Notes: generated from the letters alone by a model not told the origin. 64,000 bases of DNA from Streptomyces griseofuscus (GCF_014673495.1 NZ_CP051006.1:1736001-1800000); one strand, 5' to 3'. Positions 1 through 8,835 are shown, counted from the stretch's first letter. Translations and numbers: made by a program.

Positions 1-1
1 C

Positions 2-652
2 GCCCTGCTCACCCCCACCACCGCCCACGCCGCCCCCGCGGCCGCCGGGAACCTGCCCGCCCGGCACGCGCCCGGCGAGACCGCCACCCTCCCGGTCCGC
101 GACGCCCTCGCCCAACTCACCGTGGCCGACGAAGACCGCACCGGCTACACCCGGGACAAGTTCAAGCACTGGACCGACGCCGACAAGGACGGCTGCAACA
201 CTCGCGCCGAGGTCCTCCTCGAGGAAGCGGTCACCGCTCCCGAGATCGGACCCAAGTGCGCGCTGACCGGGGGGAGCTGGTACTCGCCGTACGACGACCG
301 CTACCTCGACAGCGCGAGCCAGCTGGACGTCGACCACCTGGTCCCGCTCGCCGAAGCCTGGGACTCCGGCGCCTCCGCCTGGACGGCGAAGGAACGCGAA
401 GCCTACGCCAACGATCTCGACGACTCCCGGGCCCTGATCGCCGTCTCCGCGGCCTCCAACCGGTCCAAGGCTGACAAGGACCCCACCGAATGGCTGCCCC
501 CGTACACCCCGTACTGGTGCGAGTACGTCACCAATTGGGTCGCCGACAAGACCCGCTACCAGCTCCGCGTCGACCCCGCCGAACACAACGCGCTCGCCAC
601 GCGTCTCGCCGACTGCCCCGACCGGCCCATCACCGTCACCTTCGCCCGCTGA
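2..652 (+). CDS. Secreted HNH/DUF1524-type endonuclease, 5' end outside window
   Basis: The reading frame is open from the first bases, so the true start lies upstream. The first residues (ALLTPTTAHAAPAAAG) look like the end of a signal peptide with an Ala-rich cleavage site, so the protein is probably exported. The core has LDVDHLVPLAEAWDSGA, then NDL, then NRSKADKDPTEWLPP, the arrangement of the GmrSD/HNH (DUF1524-like) nucleases common in Streptomyces; the DH pair and the later NR/K residues would be the metal-binding and catalytic ones. Four cysteines (KC, two near the C-terminus and one in the N-terminal half) fit an extracellular protein. A perfect hairpin follows the stop. Family assignment is solid; substrate and role (nutrient scavenging or competition) are not deducible. 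Confidence 0.85.
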   Translation, partial: ALLTPTTAHAAPAAAGNLPARHAPGETATLPVRDALAQLTVADEDRTGYTRDKFKHWTDADKDGCNTRAEVLLEEAVTAPEIGPKCALTGGSWYSPYDDRYLDSASQLDVDHLVPLAEAWDSGASAWTAKEREAYANDLDDSRALIAVSAASNRSKADKDPTEWLPPYTPYWCEYVTNWVADKTRYQLRVDPAEHNALATRLADCPDRPITVTFAR

Positions 653-660
653 GCAGCCGG

Positions 661-699
661 CCGGCCCGTCACCACGGCGGAAGGTAGGTGACGGGCCGG
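661..699. terminator. Perfect 13-bp inverted repeat after the nuclease gene
   Basis: Arms CCGGCCCGTCACC (661-673) and GGTGACGGGCCGG (687-699) are perfectly complementary around a 13-nt loop. The hairpin begins 9 nt after the stop codon of the nuclease. There is no U-tract, as is usual for Streptomyces terminators. Confidence 0.6.
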
Positions 700-900
700 A
701 CAGGGAGACGGTATACGGCGGCGGCCGGCGGTACACCCCGAACCAGCGCACCACCGGGCGGCAGAGATGCCGGTGACCACCTCCGGGTTTGTGCAGCTCA
801 GCCACTGGTGGTCGAACTCTAACTGGCGCAACAGCTGTGGTGCTATCGCCGGCTGGAGGGCTGCGGACGCCGGTCGGGCGGGGAATGGGCCGGACGCCGG

Positions 901-937
901 TGCGGGCCCCCGGCCGTGTTTCGGCAGGGGGCCCGCA
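901..937. terminator. GC-rich hairpin after the tectonin gene
   Basis: TGCGGGCCCCC (901-911) pairs perfectly with GGGGGCCCGCA (927-937). It lies about 20 nt beyond the stop of the leftward lectin gene and about 200 nt from the previous hairpin, so it probably terminates that leftward transcript. Nothing else is seen between 700 and 900. Confidence 0.6.
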
Positions 938-956
938 CGGTCCATCGGGGCGGGGG

Positions 957-1670
957 TCAGCTGGGCTGGTCGCCGGTGTAGCGGTAGATGTCGCCGGCGC
1001 TGTTGATGTGCCATGCGTTGCCGTCGGCGCCGGCGGCGATGTCGGTGGCGGTGCCGGGGATCTTGATCCAGGGGTTGGTGCCGCTGGCATCGTTGTTGGT
1101 GTACCGGTAGATGCTGCCGGCGGGGTCGACGCCCCACACGTTCGTCCTGGAGCCCACAGCGATGCGCTTGAGGCTGCCTGGGACGCCCACCCACGGGTTC
1201 GAGGCGTCCTGGTCCCCGGTGTACCGGTAGACCTGGTTGCCGCTGTTGACGCCCCAGACCGTGCCGTCCGCGCCGGCGCCGATGTCGCTCAGCCCTCCGG
1301 GGACCTTCACCCAGGGGTTGGCGTCGAAGTTGGTGTACCGGTAGATGGCGCCGGCGGAGTCCACCCCCCATACGCTCGTGCGGGAGCCCGCGTCGATGCG
1401 GACCAGGCTGCCGGGGATACCCTTCCACGGGTTCACGCCGTCCTGGTCCCCGTGGTACCGGTAGATCTGATTGCTGCTGTTGACCCCCCACACTGTGCCG
1501 TCCGCCGCGGCGCCGATGTCGCTCAGGCCCCCGGGGATGTTGATCCAGGGATTGCCGTCGAAGTTGGTGTACCGGTAGACGGCGCTCGCCGCGTTCACCC
1601 CCCATACCGTCGTCCTGGACCCTGCCGAGATCGCCGCGAGGCCGCCCGCGACCTTCACCCAATCAGCCAT
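957..1670 (-). CDS. Tectonin-type six-repeat beta-propeller lectin
   Basis: A 237-residue protein made entirely of six repeats of about 38 residues. Each follows the pattern 'PG.L..I.AG.....VWGV.....IYRY' and ends in NPW. Repeats alternate between an 'SRT' type (1, 3, 5) and an 'ADG' type (2, 4, 6), so the ancestral unit was probably a doublet duplicated twice. This is the tectonin/TECPR (tachylectin-like) propeller fold, which binds sugars or lipopolysaccharide in characterised members. No signal peptide is visible; the protein starts MADWVKVAGG. The ATG is chosen because AAGGGGG sits just upstream; longer upstream in-frame sequence is not lectin-like. Whether it is cytosolic or exported by another route is unknown. 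A terminator hairpin follows it. Confidence 0.85.
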   Translation of the reverse strand: MADWVKVAGGLAAISAGSRTTVWGVNAASAVYRYTNFDGNPWINIPGGLSDIGAAADGTVWGVNSSNQIYRYHGDQDGVNPWKGIPGSLVRIDAGSRTSVWGVDSAGAIYRYTNFDANPWVKVPGGLSDIGAGADGTVWGVNSGNQVYRYTGDQDASNPWVGVPGSLKRIAVGSRTNVWGVDPAGSIYRYTNNDASGTNPWIKIPGTATDIAAGADGNAWHINSAGDIYRYTGDQPS

Positions 1671-1943
1671 GGAACCCCCTTCGTTGCTGCTGACGTCACT
1701 GCCATCATGGACGGCGGAAGAAGCAGGCAAAGAGGTGAATTTCTGTTCTATAAGCAAATAAGCCCGTAAGTCGATGTTTAGTTTCCCGCAGCCCTTGCGG
1801 GACCGAGGAACGCGACGGCCAACCGCAGAGCAGCTCGGCCCAAAGCACCGTCGCTCCCAGGAGGGATCGACAAAATCGTCGGTCCATGCCTGCGACGGTT
1901 CGCAGGCACGGGGCCCAGAGCGAGCTTCCGGGCTCGACGGCAG

Positions 1944-1981
1944 CCGCGGACGCACCAGCCCCCGATCTGCATGACGTTAAG
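1944..1981. repeat. Candidate Tn3-family terminal inverted repeat, inner end only
   Basis: The sequence TGACGTTAAG (1972-1981) matches the conserved inner end (ACGTTAAG) of Tn3-family 38-bp terminal repeats. It lies about 30 nt beyond the end of the transposase remnant in the expected orientation. The outer GGGG end is not recognisable, so this may be degenerate or coincidental. The rest of 1,671-2,012 is less GC-rich than its surroundings and holds no gene I can support. Confidence 0.3.
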
Positions 1982-2012
1982 ACGCGCCGCGGCCGGGACA
2001 GAGCGCAGCTCG

Positions 2013-2562
2013 TCATTCCCCGCTGCCGGAGCACGGGTCGCGGAGCGGCCGCAGGCCGCCGGGCAGGTGGGGGGGCTGGAAGGAATGCCGGCCGTGCATG
2101 TTGATGTGGTGCCGCACGAACGGCGAGAAGGCGCGCGACATCTTCGTCGCGGACATCGAAGCCGTCCGCACGCAGCTGGTTGACGGCGGCGTCCATGTAC
2201 CGCCTGTTGAACAGCACCAAGGCGTTCAGCACGAGGCCGAGCGCGCCGATTTGGTCCTCCAAGCCGTCCTGGTAGCGCTGGTAGAGCTGCCCGGCCCGGC
2301 CGTGGAAGACCTTCCTCGCAAGTGCGTGCGGACCCTCCTGGAGATTGGCCTGCACCTTGATCTGCCGCCGGTAGCCGGGCTCGTCGGCCAAGCGCAGGAT
2401 GTGCAGCGTCTTCGCGATCCGCCCGTAGTGGGCGATCGCATCTCCGAGCGGTGTGGGGCGACCTTCACGGGAGAGCATCCGGATCACGTCGTACGCGCGG
2501 ACGGCTCCGGTGTGGATGGAGCCGACGATCCGCAGGATGTCCTCCCAATGCCGCTCGATCCG
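2013..2562 (-). pseudogene. tnpA: Tn3-family transposase, 3' fragment with frameshift
   Basis: The leftward frame gives RIERHWEDILRIVGSIHTG, then GRIAKTLHILRLADEPGYRR and ALARKVFHGRAGQLYQRYQDG, then QIGALGLVLNALVLFN and RYMDAAVNQLRADGFDVRDE. This is the C-terminal DDE domain of Tn3-type transposases (about 1,000 residues when complete). Near 2,135 the frame slips by one base; the other frame then continues SPFVRHHINMHGRHSF to a stop at 2,013, which is the normal family C-terminus. The N-terminal three quarters are missing: at about 2,562 the transposase sequence changes abruptly into the SpaA-like gene. It is a dead remnant of a transposon insertion or deletion. Confidence 0.85.
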
Positions 2563-3232
2563 GGTTCGTGACGGTCACGGTGACAGGGGCGCCGGGGCCT
2601 GCGGTGAACGTCTTGATCGGCTTGTAGGGGTCGTAACCAGCGGGGGCCTTGATCTTCTTGACCCAGAACTTCGTGCTGCGACTGGACACGGGCAGGTCAC
2701 CGGAGGCCGTGTCCGTGGCGCCCGTGGTCAGGGTGAGCAGCGTGGAGGTGCCGGTGCCGATGTTCACGGTCGCGCCGGGCAGGAGCTTGCCGGTCTTGTC
2801 GTCCTTGGCCTGCAGGAGGACCTGGGCGGCCTTGAACGGGTCGGTGATCGTCAGCCGGGTGGCGTTGCCCGGGGTGACGATGACGTCTTGGTCAGCGACG
2901 ACGTCGTAGAGCGGGCTGCCGGACCCCGTCTGCTTGAGCCGGTAGATGCCCGGCGCGAGGTCAGGAAGGTCAGCTTCCCCTGGGCATCGCTCCGGCGGCG
3001 TCCGGCTTCCTGGCCGGTGGAGTCGAGCAGCAGGAACGCGGCGCCGGGCAGGGCGTCTCCCGCCGTGTCCTTCGTGGTGATCTCGACGCTGCCCGCGTCC
3101 TGGGCAGGAGTCTCGGCTGGAGCGGCGGAGGCCGAGGGGGTCGGTGCGGGGGCTCGGCGCTGGCGCCCAGGCCAGGGTGCCGGCCACCGTGACGGCGACG
3201 GCAGCAGCGGATCGAACGATGCGTGCGTGCAC
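2563..3232 (-). pseudogene. SpaA/Cna-B-like cell-surface protein, truncated and frameshifted
   Basis: Starting from a GTG at 3,232 (AAGGAG upstream) the frame encodes a signal peptide (HARIVRSAAAVAVTVAG). It then slips near 3,160 into a Thr/Pro/Ala linker and AGSVEITTKDTAGDALPGAA, and slips again near 2,985 into DLAPGIYRLKQTGSGSPLYD. A second domain, PFKAAQVLLQAKDD ... LPGATVNIGTG ... APAGYDPYKPI, follows. These are prealbumin-like (SpaA/Cna-B) beta-sandwich repeats of Gram-positive surface proteins. The C-terminal anchor is missing because the gene is fused to the Tn3 remnant at about 2,562. Two frameshifts plus truncation make it non-functional. Confidence 0.75.
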
Positions 3233-3269
3233 GAGGAAGGGGACTCCTTGGGGCAGGGGACGAGGAAGG

Positions 3270-4058
3270 TCATCGGGTACGGCCGGGGGTCGGGGCCGGA
3301 GGTGGCGGGGTGACGGGTGGGTTGCCGTGCTGTTGCTTGCCTGTCGGAGTGGCGAGGTAGAGGGCGCGGCGGGTCTGGGTGGGGACGTCCTGGAGGGTGC
3401 GGGGCAGTGGCTCGGTGGAGATGAGTGAGGCGGTGAAGGCCGCGACGAGCGTGGTGGGCGTGCCGAACGAGAAGCGCGCCGTCCAGTGCGGCTCGCTGGG
3501 ATAGCCGCCCCAGGCCCGCCAGGCCAGTTCGCTGGAATCGCTGGTGGCGTAGCGGTGGCGTACGCCGCCGAGTCCCTCAGGGGTGAGGAAGGTCTGGGTG
3601 CCGTCGGTCTGGACGGCATGGCTCCAGCCGCGGGTGAGCAGCGGCGCGTACGCCTCGTACGGTGCCGTCTCGTCCTGGAACAGCCGGTCCTGGTCGCTGT
3701 ACCTGTCGTCGAGATAGAGGTCGAGCAGCTCGCTGTGGACGTCGTGCAGCACTTCGGCGGGGGTGGTGGCGTCGAAGGTGATCCGCCAGCCGGGCGGGGT
3801 GAACGGGGCCCGGTGGGCGTTGATGGTCCATGTGCCCTTGCCGGGCTTGTCGGGCTGGGGGTCGAAGGTGGTTTGCAGGCGTAGGCACGGGCTGAATGCG
3901 GCGGCCGTGCCTTCTTCGGTCTGGGCGAACGGCCAGCCGTCCTCGAAGGCGAAGGCCCACACGGCGCGGGGGTCGACGGCGCCGGGACCGGCGAGGTGGC
4001 GAGGCAGGACCTGCACGCTCTGGGCCGCGTCAAGGTTCTCAAGGGGATGGGTGAGCAC
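3270..4058 (-). CDS. DUF317 domain protein
   Basis: A 262-residue protein with two DUF317-like units: VLPRHLAGPG ... PGWRITFDATTPAEVLHD in the first half and EPHWTARFSFGTPTTLVAAF followed by SLISTEPLPR in the second. DUF317 proteins are common on Streptomyces conjugative elements; their function is unknown. The GTG at 4,058 is preferred because CAGGAGCC precedes it and the family N-terminus (HPLENL...VLPRHLAGPG) begins there. The Pro-rich tail is typical. It follows the hypothetical gene at 4,106 by 47 nt and is probably co-transcribed. One of seven DUF317 genes in the window. Confidence 0.8.
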   Translation of the reverse strand: MLTHPLENLDAAQSVQVLPRHLAGPGAVDPRAVWAFAFEDGWPFAQTEEGTAAAFSPCLRLQTTFDPQPDKPGKGTWTINAHRAPFTPPGWRITFDATTPAEVLHDVHSELLDLYLDDRYSDQDRLFQDETAPYEAYAPLLTRGWSHAVQTDGTQTFLTPEGLGGVRHRYATSDSSELAWRAWGGYPSEPHWTARFSFGTPTTLVAAFTASLISTEPLPRTLQDVPTQTRRALYLATPTGKQQHGNPPVTPPPPAPTPGRTR

Positions 4059-4105
4059 GGGCGGGGCTCCTGCGGGAAGGACGGGCTGCCAGGGAAGGAC
4101 GTGGC

Positions 4106-4663
4106 TCAGCGAGTGCGGGCGCCGCCGCGCGCGGCCGGCAGAGCGGGAACCGTGTGTGTGCTCCTGTTGGCAGCCCAGCCCGGCGCGGACGCCGCCCACG
4201 CGCCCGGGAACCAGACAGCGGTGTATCGCTCGATGGCGTCGCGGACCCCGGTGAACTCAGCTCCTTCCCAGGGTGGTTGACCGGGGCGGTGGTACTTGCT
4301 GAAGGTGCCGTGATCGGAGCTGTTCAGGGGCCTGTTGCTGGCAACGTCGCGGCGGTGGAAGGTGCCGTGGTCCAGGAAGCTGAGGGTGACCGCATCGATC
4401 TCGCCGCGGTCCGGGTGGACGACCGCGAGGCGTAGGCCGCCGTAAGTGTCCGCGTAGATGGTGCGGGTGAAGTCGATTCGGAGCCGAAGGTGTGTGCCTG
4501 GAGTCGGCGCGGCGAGGTAGGTGTTGCCCACGACCGTGCCGTCGCGAAATTTACCGACCTGCCCAGGCGCCTCCGCGTCACCCGTCTGGGTCGTCTCATG
4601 AGCTGACCCGGGCGGGTTAACCGGCCGGGCTCGTAGTGTCCGGCACGTACTCAAAGGAGTCAT
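4106..4663 (-). CDS. Conserved hypothetical protein, 5' end uncertain
   Basis: I do not recognise the family. The well-ordered part runs from GNTYLAAPTPGTHLRLRIDF through YADTYGGLRLAVVHPDRGEI to FHRRDVA and WEGAEFTGVRDAIERY, an alternating beta/alpha pattern with plasmid-type codon use. The first 40 residues read from the ATG at 4,663 look unlike coding sequence and there is no ribosome-binding site, so the N-terminus may have been lost when the Tn554-like module arrived next door. It lies 47 nt upstream of the DUF317 gene, in the same direction. Confidence 0.5.
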   Translation of the reverse strand: MTPLSTCRTLRARPVNPPGSAHETTQTGDAEAPGQVGKFRDGTVVGNTYLAAPTPGTHLRLRIDFTRTIYADTYGGLRLAVVHPDRGEIDAVTLSFLDHGTFHRRDVASNRPLNSSDHGTFSKYHRPGQPPWEGAEFTGVRDAIERYTAVWFPGAWAASAPGWAANRSTHTVPALPAARGGARTR

Positions 4664-4769
4664 GAGCCGTAGCGTGCCAACGCCACCGGACAGCTGGGCT
4701 TTCCTGCTCTGCTCGCTCCGGGGTCCGGTGTCCGGGACCGTGTCGGCGGGAACTTGGGGTGGGCGGAGC

Positions 4770-5960
4770 ATGACGCGACCCGGTTTGGTCGTTGGGGACC
4801 TGCGCGTACAGGTTCTGACGCGTGCCAGTGGGGGCCGGTCGTACACGATCGTGTGTGCTGACGGGTCCATCCATGATGAGGCTGATGACTTCCTCCGGGT
4901 GTATGAGGGGTCGGGAACGCAGAAGACGTACGCGTACTCCCTGGTGGACCATCTGCGGTGGTGTCGCCGGGAGAAGCTGACGGCAGATAAGGCGGCGTTG
5001 AGGGATCTGCTGCGCTACATGGGGGCTGTCGGGGCGCAAGTGCCGATGCCGTGGGGGCAGCCCTGGCGCCTGCCACCAAAGCGTCCGTACGGTGCGTCGG
5101 CACTGAAGGTTGCCGCGGCCTGCCTGAAGGGCTTCTACCTGCATGTCTGCACAAGCAGCGGCGTGAACGCTGAGCTGCGGTCGGCGCTGGCGGTGGAGCG
5201 CCTGCCGACGAAGGCGGACCGCCGCCGGGCCTTCCTGGGTCATGTGGCAACGTCGATGCCCGCCAACCCGCTCGCGCCGACCGGTCGGCCGACCCGGCGG
5301 CACCCGAAGATGCTGCCGGACGGCGCCAGGCCGAGCCTGCTGGAGTGCGTGAACACAGCGCGAGACGCCATGGTCGTGCAGTGGCTGTCGGACACCGCCA
5401 TGCGCATCGGCGGTCTGACCGGCCTGCACCTGGTCGACCTGCACCTGCGGCGAGACGCGGCCTGCGGAGAGTGCCGGGACCCGCACGTGCACGTCTGCCA
5501 CCGGGCGGGCAACCAGAACCGTGCGGCGGCCAAAATCAAGCCGGACTGGCGAATGGTCGACGGAGTGATCACCGGCGGTGAGATCTACCGGGTAAGCCCG
5601 GCGATGATCAGCCGCTACTTCACCTACATGACGACGGAGTACAGTGTCGCGGCCGGGCACGGCATACTGCTGATCCAGCTGAATGGGCCCCGGCGCGGCG
5701 AGCCGTGGTCCGCCGACGCAGCGCGTGGGGTGCTGCGCCGGGCCAGACGTCGTGCGGGGCTGCCGGGCCGCATCAAGCCCCAGGCGTTCCGGCACCAGCT
5801 GACCAACGACGTGCTGGACGTGTCCAAAGACCCGATGGTGGCCAAGGAGGTCGGTAACTGGGCCTCGGCACGCATGGTGGACGAGGTCTACGGGCATCCC
5901 GACCTCCACTCCCCGGAGTTCTCCGCCGCCTTGCAGACCGTCTGGGGTGAGGAGGAGTGA
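4770..5960 (+). CDS. Tyrosine recombinase, TnpA-like protein of a Tn554-type module
   Basis: A 396-residue phage-integrase-family protein. The N-terminal half is a SAM-like core-binding domain (YAYSLVDHLRWCRREKL). The catalytic half has the first Arg in TAMRIGGLTGLHLVDL, an Arg-His box in KPQAFRHQLTNDVL where the usual first His is Gln, and the nucleophile Tyr in MVDEVYGHPD. Size and gene order (TnpA, then a Zn-ribbon TnpB, then a small coiled-coil TnpC) match Tn554-family transposition modules. The ATG at 4,770 is chosen over one at 4,662 because the upstream codons are not protein-like. The stop overlaps the GTG of the next gene, indicating coupling. The gene itself appears intact, but its partners are broken. 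Confidence 0.8.
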   Translation: MTRPGLVVGDLRVQVLTRASGGRSYTIVCADGSIHDEADDFLRVYEGSGTQKTYAYSLVDHLRWCRREKLTADKAALRDLLRYMGAVGAQVPMPWGQPWRLPPKRPYGASALKVAAACLKGFYLHVCTSSGVNAELRSALAVERLPTKADRRRAFLGHVATSMPANPLAPTGRPTRRHPKMLPDGARPSLLECVNTARDAMVVQWLSDTAMRIGGLTGLHLVDLHLRRDAACGECRDPHVHVCHRAGNQNRAAAKIKPDWRMVDGVITGGEIYRVSPAMISRYFTYMTTEYSVAAGHGILLIQLNGPRRGEPWSADAARGVLRRARRRAGLPGRIKPQAFRHQLTNDVLDVSKDPMVAKEVGNWASARMVDEVYGHPDLHSPEFSAALQTVWGEEE

Positions 5961-6829
5961 GCGCCCCGGCCCTGGCCCTTGCAACGGACTCGACCGCCGG
6001 GACTCGCACCACGTCCGATCGGCTGGAGCTTCTCCAGGCCCTGATCGCCGGGCCGTCCTTCGACCCGGTGCTGCGGCCTGACGTCATCCGGGTCCCGCGT
6101 GATTACCCTGTGTACGGCTGGCGGTGCGGGGTCCCGGGCTGCGAGCGCAGCCGGGATACTTGGCGAGACTACTGCTGCGGCCACGCCGCGCAGTGGAGCC
6201 AGTTCCAGCGGGAGGGCCGCGACATCGTCGCCTTCCTGAAGGATGCCGTGCCGCTCAAGCCCCGCGGTGGACGCCACCTCGGCAACTGCGTGTTCTGCCC
6301 GGAGGTGCCGGCCTATAGCGGCAACTCGCTGTGCTTCCTGCACTCCGCTGCTCTGGTGAAGTGGAGCGCGTTTCAGCGCCGGAACGGCAGGCCGGACGAC
6401 TACGAACTCTGGGCTGCCCGGCAGGAGCCGCTTCCTCGTCTCGATGAGTGCCTGGTGCCCTCGTGCCCGGAGGGAGCGGGCCACTACATCGGCCTGTGTC
6501 CGTACCACTTGTTGCGCTACACCCGGGAGGGCCGGCCGGGAAACGCGAAAGCGATCCACCAGCGCCCCCGCCGAGGCGCGCCCGCGACGTTCACGGTGAA
6601 CTACGTCGACCAAGCTGCCTTCCGCGGCTGGTGCGCAAAGGCGACGCCGGCCGGGCGCACGGACGGGGTGCTGTCCCTGCGGGGGCTGCGGCCGCTGGCC
6701 CGGGCCGAGGTCAAGTGGGTGCTGCACCGGCATGCCCAGGGCCCTGCTGAAGGGGCACACTGGCCGATCAGTGTGGTGCAGCGGCTGGTAACCGAGTGCC
6801 AGAGACAGGAGATCAACTCCCTGGCCGAC
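5957..6829 (+). pseudogene. TnpB-like recombinase partner, 5' fragment
   Basis: About 290 residues before the IS insertion. Three Cys/His clusters are visible: CGVPGCERSRDTW...CCGH, CVFCPEVPAYSGNSLCFLH and CLVPSCPEGAGHYIGLCPYH, each followed by a helical W/Y-rich segment, as in the N-terminal zinc-ribbon part of Tn554-type TnpB proteins. The helical core-binding region follows (RGLRPLARAEVKWVLHRH). Translation then runs into the IS terminal repeat. The catalytic Arg/His/Tyr domain is absent on both sides of the IS, so DNA was lost here in addition to the insertion. Confidence 0.7.
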
Positions 6830-6833
6830 CTAG

Positions 6834-6853
6834 GAGCTGTCCGGCGGATCATG
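6834..6853. repeat. IS5-family left terminal inverted repeat
   Basis: Twenty bases perfectly complementary to 7,763-7,782. The inner end holds the ATG/CAT next to the transposase stop region. Confidence 0.85.
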
Positions 6854-7729
6854 GGCGGAGCCATAAGCGGATCGCTGCTGCGGTGACCGTGCCGTGGAAG
6901 ACGTAGGCCCGTTTCTCGTAACGGGTGGCGACAGCGCGGAAGTGCTTGAGCCGGTTGATGGTCCGCTCGACCTCGTTGCGACGCCGGTAGCGCTCGCGGT
7001 CGAACCCGACGGGTCTGCCGCCCGTGCTGCCTCTGCGCCGACGGTTGGCCCGCTGGTCCCTCGGCTCGGGAATCGTGTGTTTGATCCTGCGTCTTCGCAG
7101 GTAGCGGCGGTTGCGCTGGGAACTGTAAGCCTTGTCGCCGCTGACGTGAGCGGGCCGGGTCCGGGGCCGTCCGCCCAGCGGCCGGGTGACTCGGATCCGG
7201 TCCAGGACCTCGATCATCTGCGGGGCATCGCCCCATTGACCCGGCGTGAGCAGCAGGGCCATGGGACGGCATCCGCCCTCGCCGGCGAGGTGGATCTTGC
7301 AGGTCAGACCGCCCCGGGACCGTCCGAGTCCCTCATCGGGGCGGTGGTGCCGGGGCGTCGTCCTTTTTTCGGAACCCGCGGCCTGGCCTTGCGGGCGCCG
7401 GCCGCGTGCTGGTGAGCCCGGCAGGACGTCGAGTCCACTCCGACCATCGACCAGTCGATCCGCCCCGCAAGGTCGGCGTCGGCCTGGACCGCTTGCAGGA
7501 TCCGGTCCCAGGTGCCGTCCGCCGACCAGCGGCGATGCCGTTCATAGACCGTCTTCCAGGACCCATAGCGTTCCGGCAGGTCACGCCACGGGACACCGGT
7601 CCGAACCCGGAACAGGATCCCGTTGATCACTGTGCGATGGTCGCTCCACCGGCCTCCCCGACCGCCCGCGGACGGCAGATGCGGCTCGAGCAGCGACCAC
7701 TCGCGATTCGTCAGATCCCCCCGACCCAT
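6849..7729 (-). CDS. IS5-family transposase made by programmed -1 frameshift
   Basis: The first frame (7,729 to about 7,364) gives LTNREWSLLEPHLP, then NGILFRVRTGVPWRDLPERY and SMVGVDSTSCRAH, the N-terminal domain and first catalytic Asp. The second frame (to 6,849) gives GGLTCKIHLAGEGG, VSGDKAYSS (second Asp) and RRNEVERTINRLKHFR (catalytic Glu), then YEKRAYVFHGTVT. The two overlap at a run of six A on the coding strand (7,364-7,369), a standard slippery site for this group. Fused length is about 293 residues, normal for IS427-group DDE transposases. All catalytic residues are present, so the element may be active. Confidence 0.85.
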
Positions 7730-7762
7730 GCTCGATCCAACGAGCAGCCAGTCAGAAAGTCA

Positions 7763-7782
7763 CATGATCCGCCGGACAGCTC
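7763..7782. repeat. IS5-family right terminal inverted repeat
   Basis: Perfect inverted copy of 6,834-6,853, located 33 nt upstream of the transposase ATG. Confidence 0.85.
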
Positions 7783-7786
7783 CTAG

Positions 7787-8242
7787 ACCCGCCAGGAAGC
7801 CGAGGCCATGCTCGTCGACCTCACCCACCGCTCGACGCCGGCGGAAGGAGGCTTCTGCACCTTCCAGCCTGTCGTCGACGGAGGCGCCTGCCCCTGGAAC
7901 CTCGACTGCCACAACTGCGACAAGTTCGTCATGACGGGCGCCGACCTCGTCTACTGGCACCGCAAACGCGAGCACTGGCGCATGCTCGCCGAGGGCGCCC
8001 CCGACCCGGCCACCCGGGACTACCTGCACAAATACTTCGACCCCACCGCCCGCGCGATCGACGGGCTGGAGCGCGCCCTGGCCGCAGTGGGCCTGCTCGA
8101 AGAGGCCCTCAGCCTCGACCTGCGGCGTCCCCAGGACTACTACGGCCGTGTCTGGTCCGCCGCCTTCCGGGCCGGTGAACTCGTCCACCAGCAGGACGAG
8201 TCCGCCACCGAGCTCGACGACCTCAGCTCCCAGACCGACTGA
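7787..8242 (+). pseudogene. TnpB-like recombinase partner, 3' fragment
   Basis: The frame is open from the IS edge: TRQEAEAMLVDLTHRST, then GGFCTFQPVVDGGACPW and DCHNCDKFVMTGADLVYW. The Cys pattern followed by 'C..C..F' and a long helix is the C-terminal signature of Tn554-type TnpB recombinases. The remainder (TARAIDGLERALAAVGLLEE, RRPQDYYGRVW) is helical. It is the other end of the gene begun at 5,957, with the catalytic domain missing. Ten nt separate its stop from the TnpC-like start. Confidence 0.65.
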
Positions 8243-8251
8243 ACGAAGCCC

Positions 8252-8835
8252 ATGACTTCCCCGACAGCACCCGCTGCCGCCATCGCAGCGCGGCGCCGAC
8301 AGACCGAGCGCAAGCTCGCCGACGTGCAGACCGCCATCGCCCAGCTCCGCCGCGAGAGCGGCCAGCTCACCATCACGACCATTGCCCGCCGCGCCGCCGT
8401 CTCCAGCACCTTTCTCTACGAGAACCCCGAGGCCCGCGCCCTCTGCCAGAACGCGGTGGCCGCCACCCACGCGCGACGCGCGCAATGCAGCGCTGACGAT
8501 CACGACCGCATTGAGGCGACCTGGCGCGAACGCGCCCTCAACGCTGAGGAGGGCCTGACCCGGCGCACAAGGAGATCCGGTCCCAACGCGCCCGCATCGG
8601 AGAGATCATGGGCCAGCTCCGCGACACGGAGACGGCCACCAGCAGCGGTGAATCGGTCCAGGCCGTGGTCATCGAAAACGCCACCCTGAAGCGCCGTATC
8701 CGCCAGCTGGCACAAGAGCACCGGGCTCTTCAGGAACGTCTCGAAGGCTGCCGCGCCAACCTCCGACACGCGGAGGCCCGGATCGGCGATCTCGAAGCCG
8801 AGCTTGCCGAGCGTTCCCACGAAGGTCGCCACTGA
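8252..8835 (+). pseudogene. TnpC/DUF6262-like coiled-coil protein, frameshifted
   Basis: Begins MTSPTAPAAAIAARRRQTER, with a helix-turn-helix-like stretch (LTITTIARRAAVSSTFLYEN) and WRERALNAEEGL. One base is lost near 8,565. The correct continuation lies in another frame: AHKEIRSQRARIGEIMGQLR, then VIENATLKRRIRQLAQEHRA and a leucine-heptad coil to the stop at 8,835. DUF6262 proteins are the small third component of Tn554-like modules. The frameshift removes the coiled coil, so with tnpB also broken the whole module is probably immobile. Confidence 0.7.

Larger units (their letters stand above)
6834..7782 (-). mobile_element. IS5-family (IS427-like) insertion sequence, 949 bp
   Basis: Bounded by a perfect 20-bp terminal inverted repeat: 6,834-6,853 begins GAGCTGTCCGG and 7,763-7,782 ends CCGGACAGCTC. 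Both ends are flanked by CTAG (6,830-6,833 and 7,783-7,786), which can be read as a 4-bp duplication or as a TA duplication inside a palindromic target. It carries one transposase in two frames. It separates the halves of the TnpB-like gene. Because the host gene's catalytic domain is missing, an adjacent deletion or recombination between two copies probably followed insertion. Confidence 0.85.
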
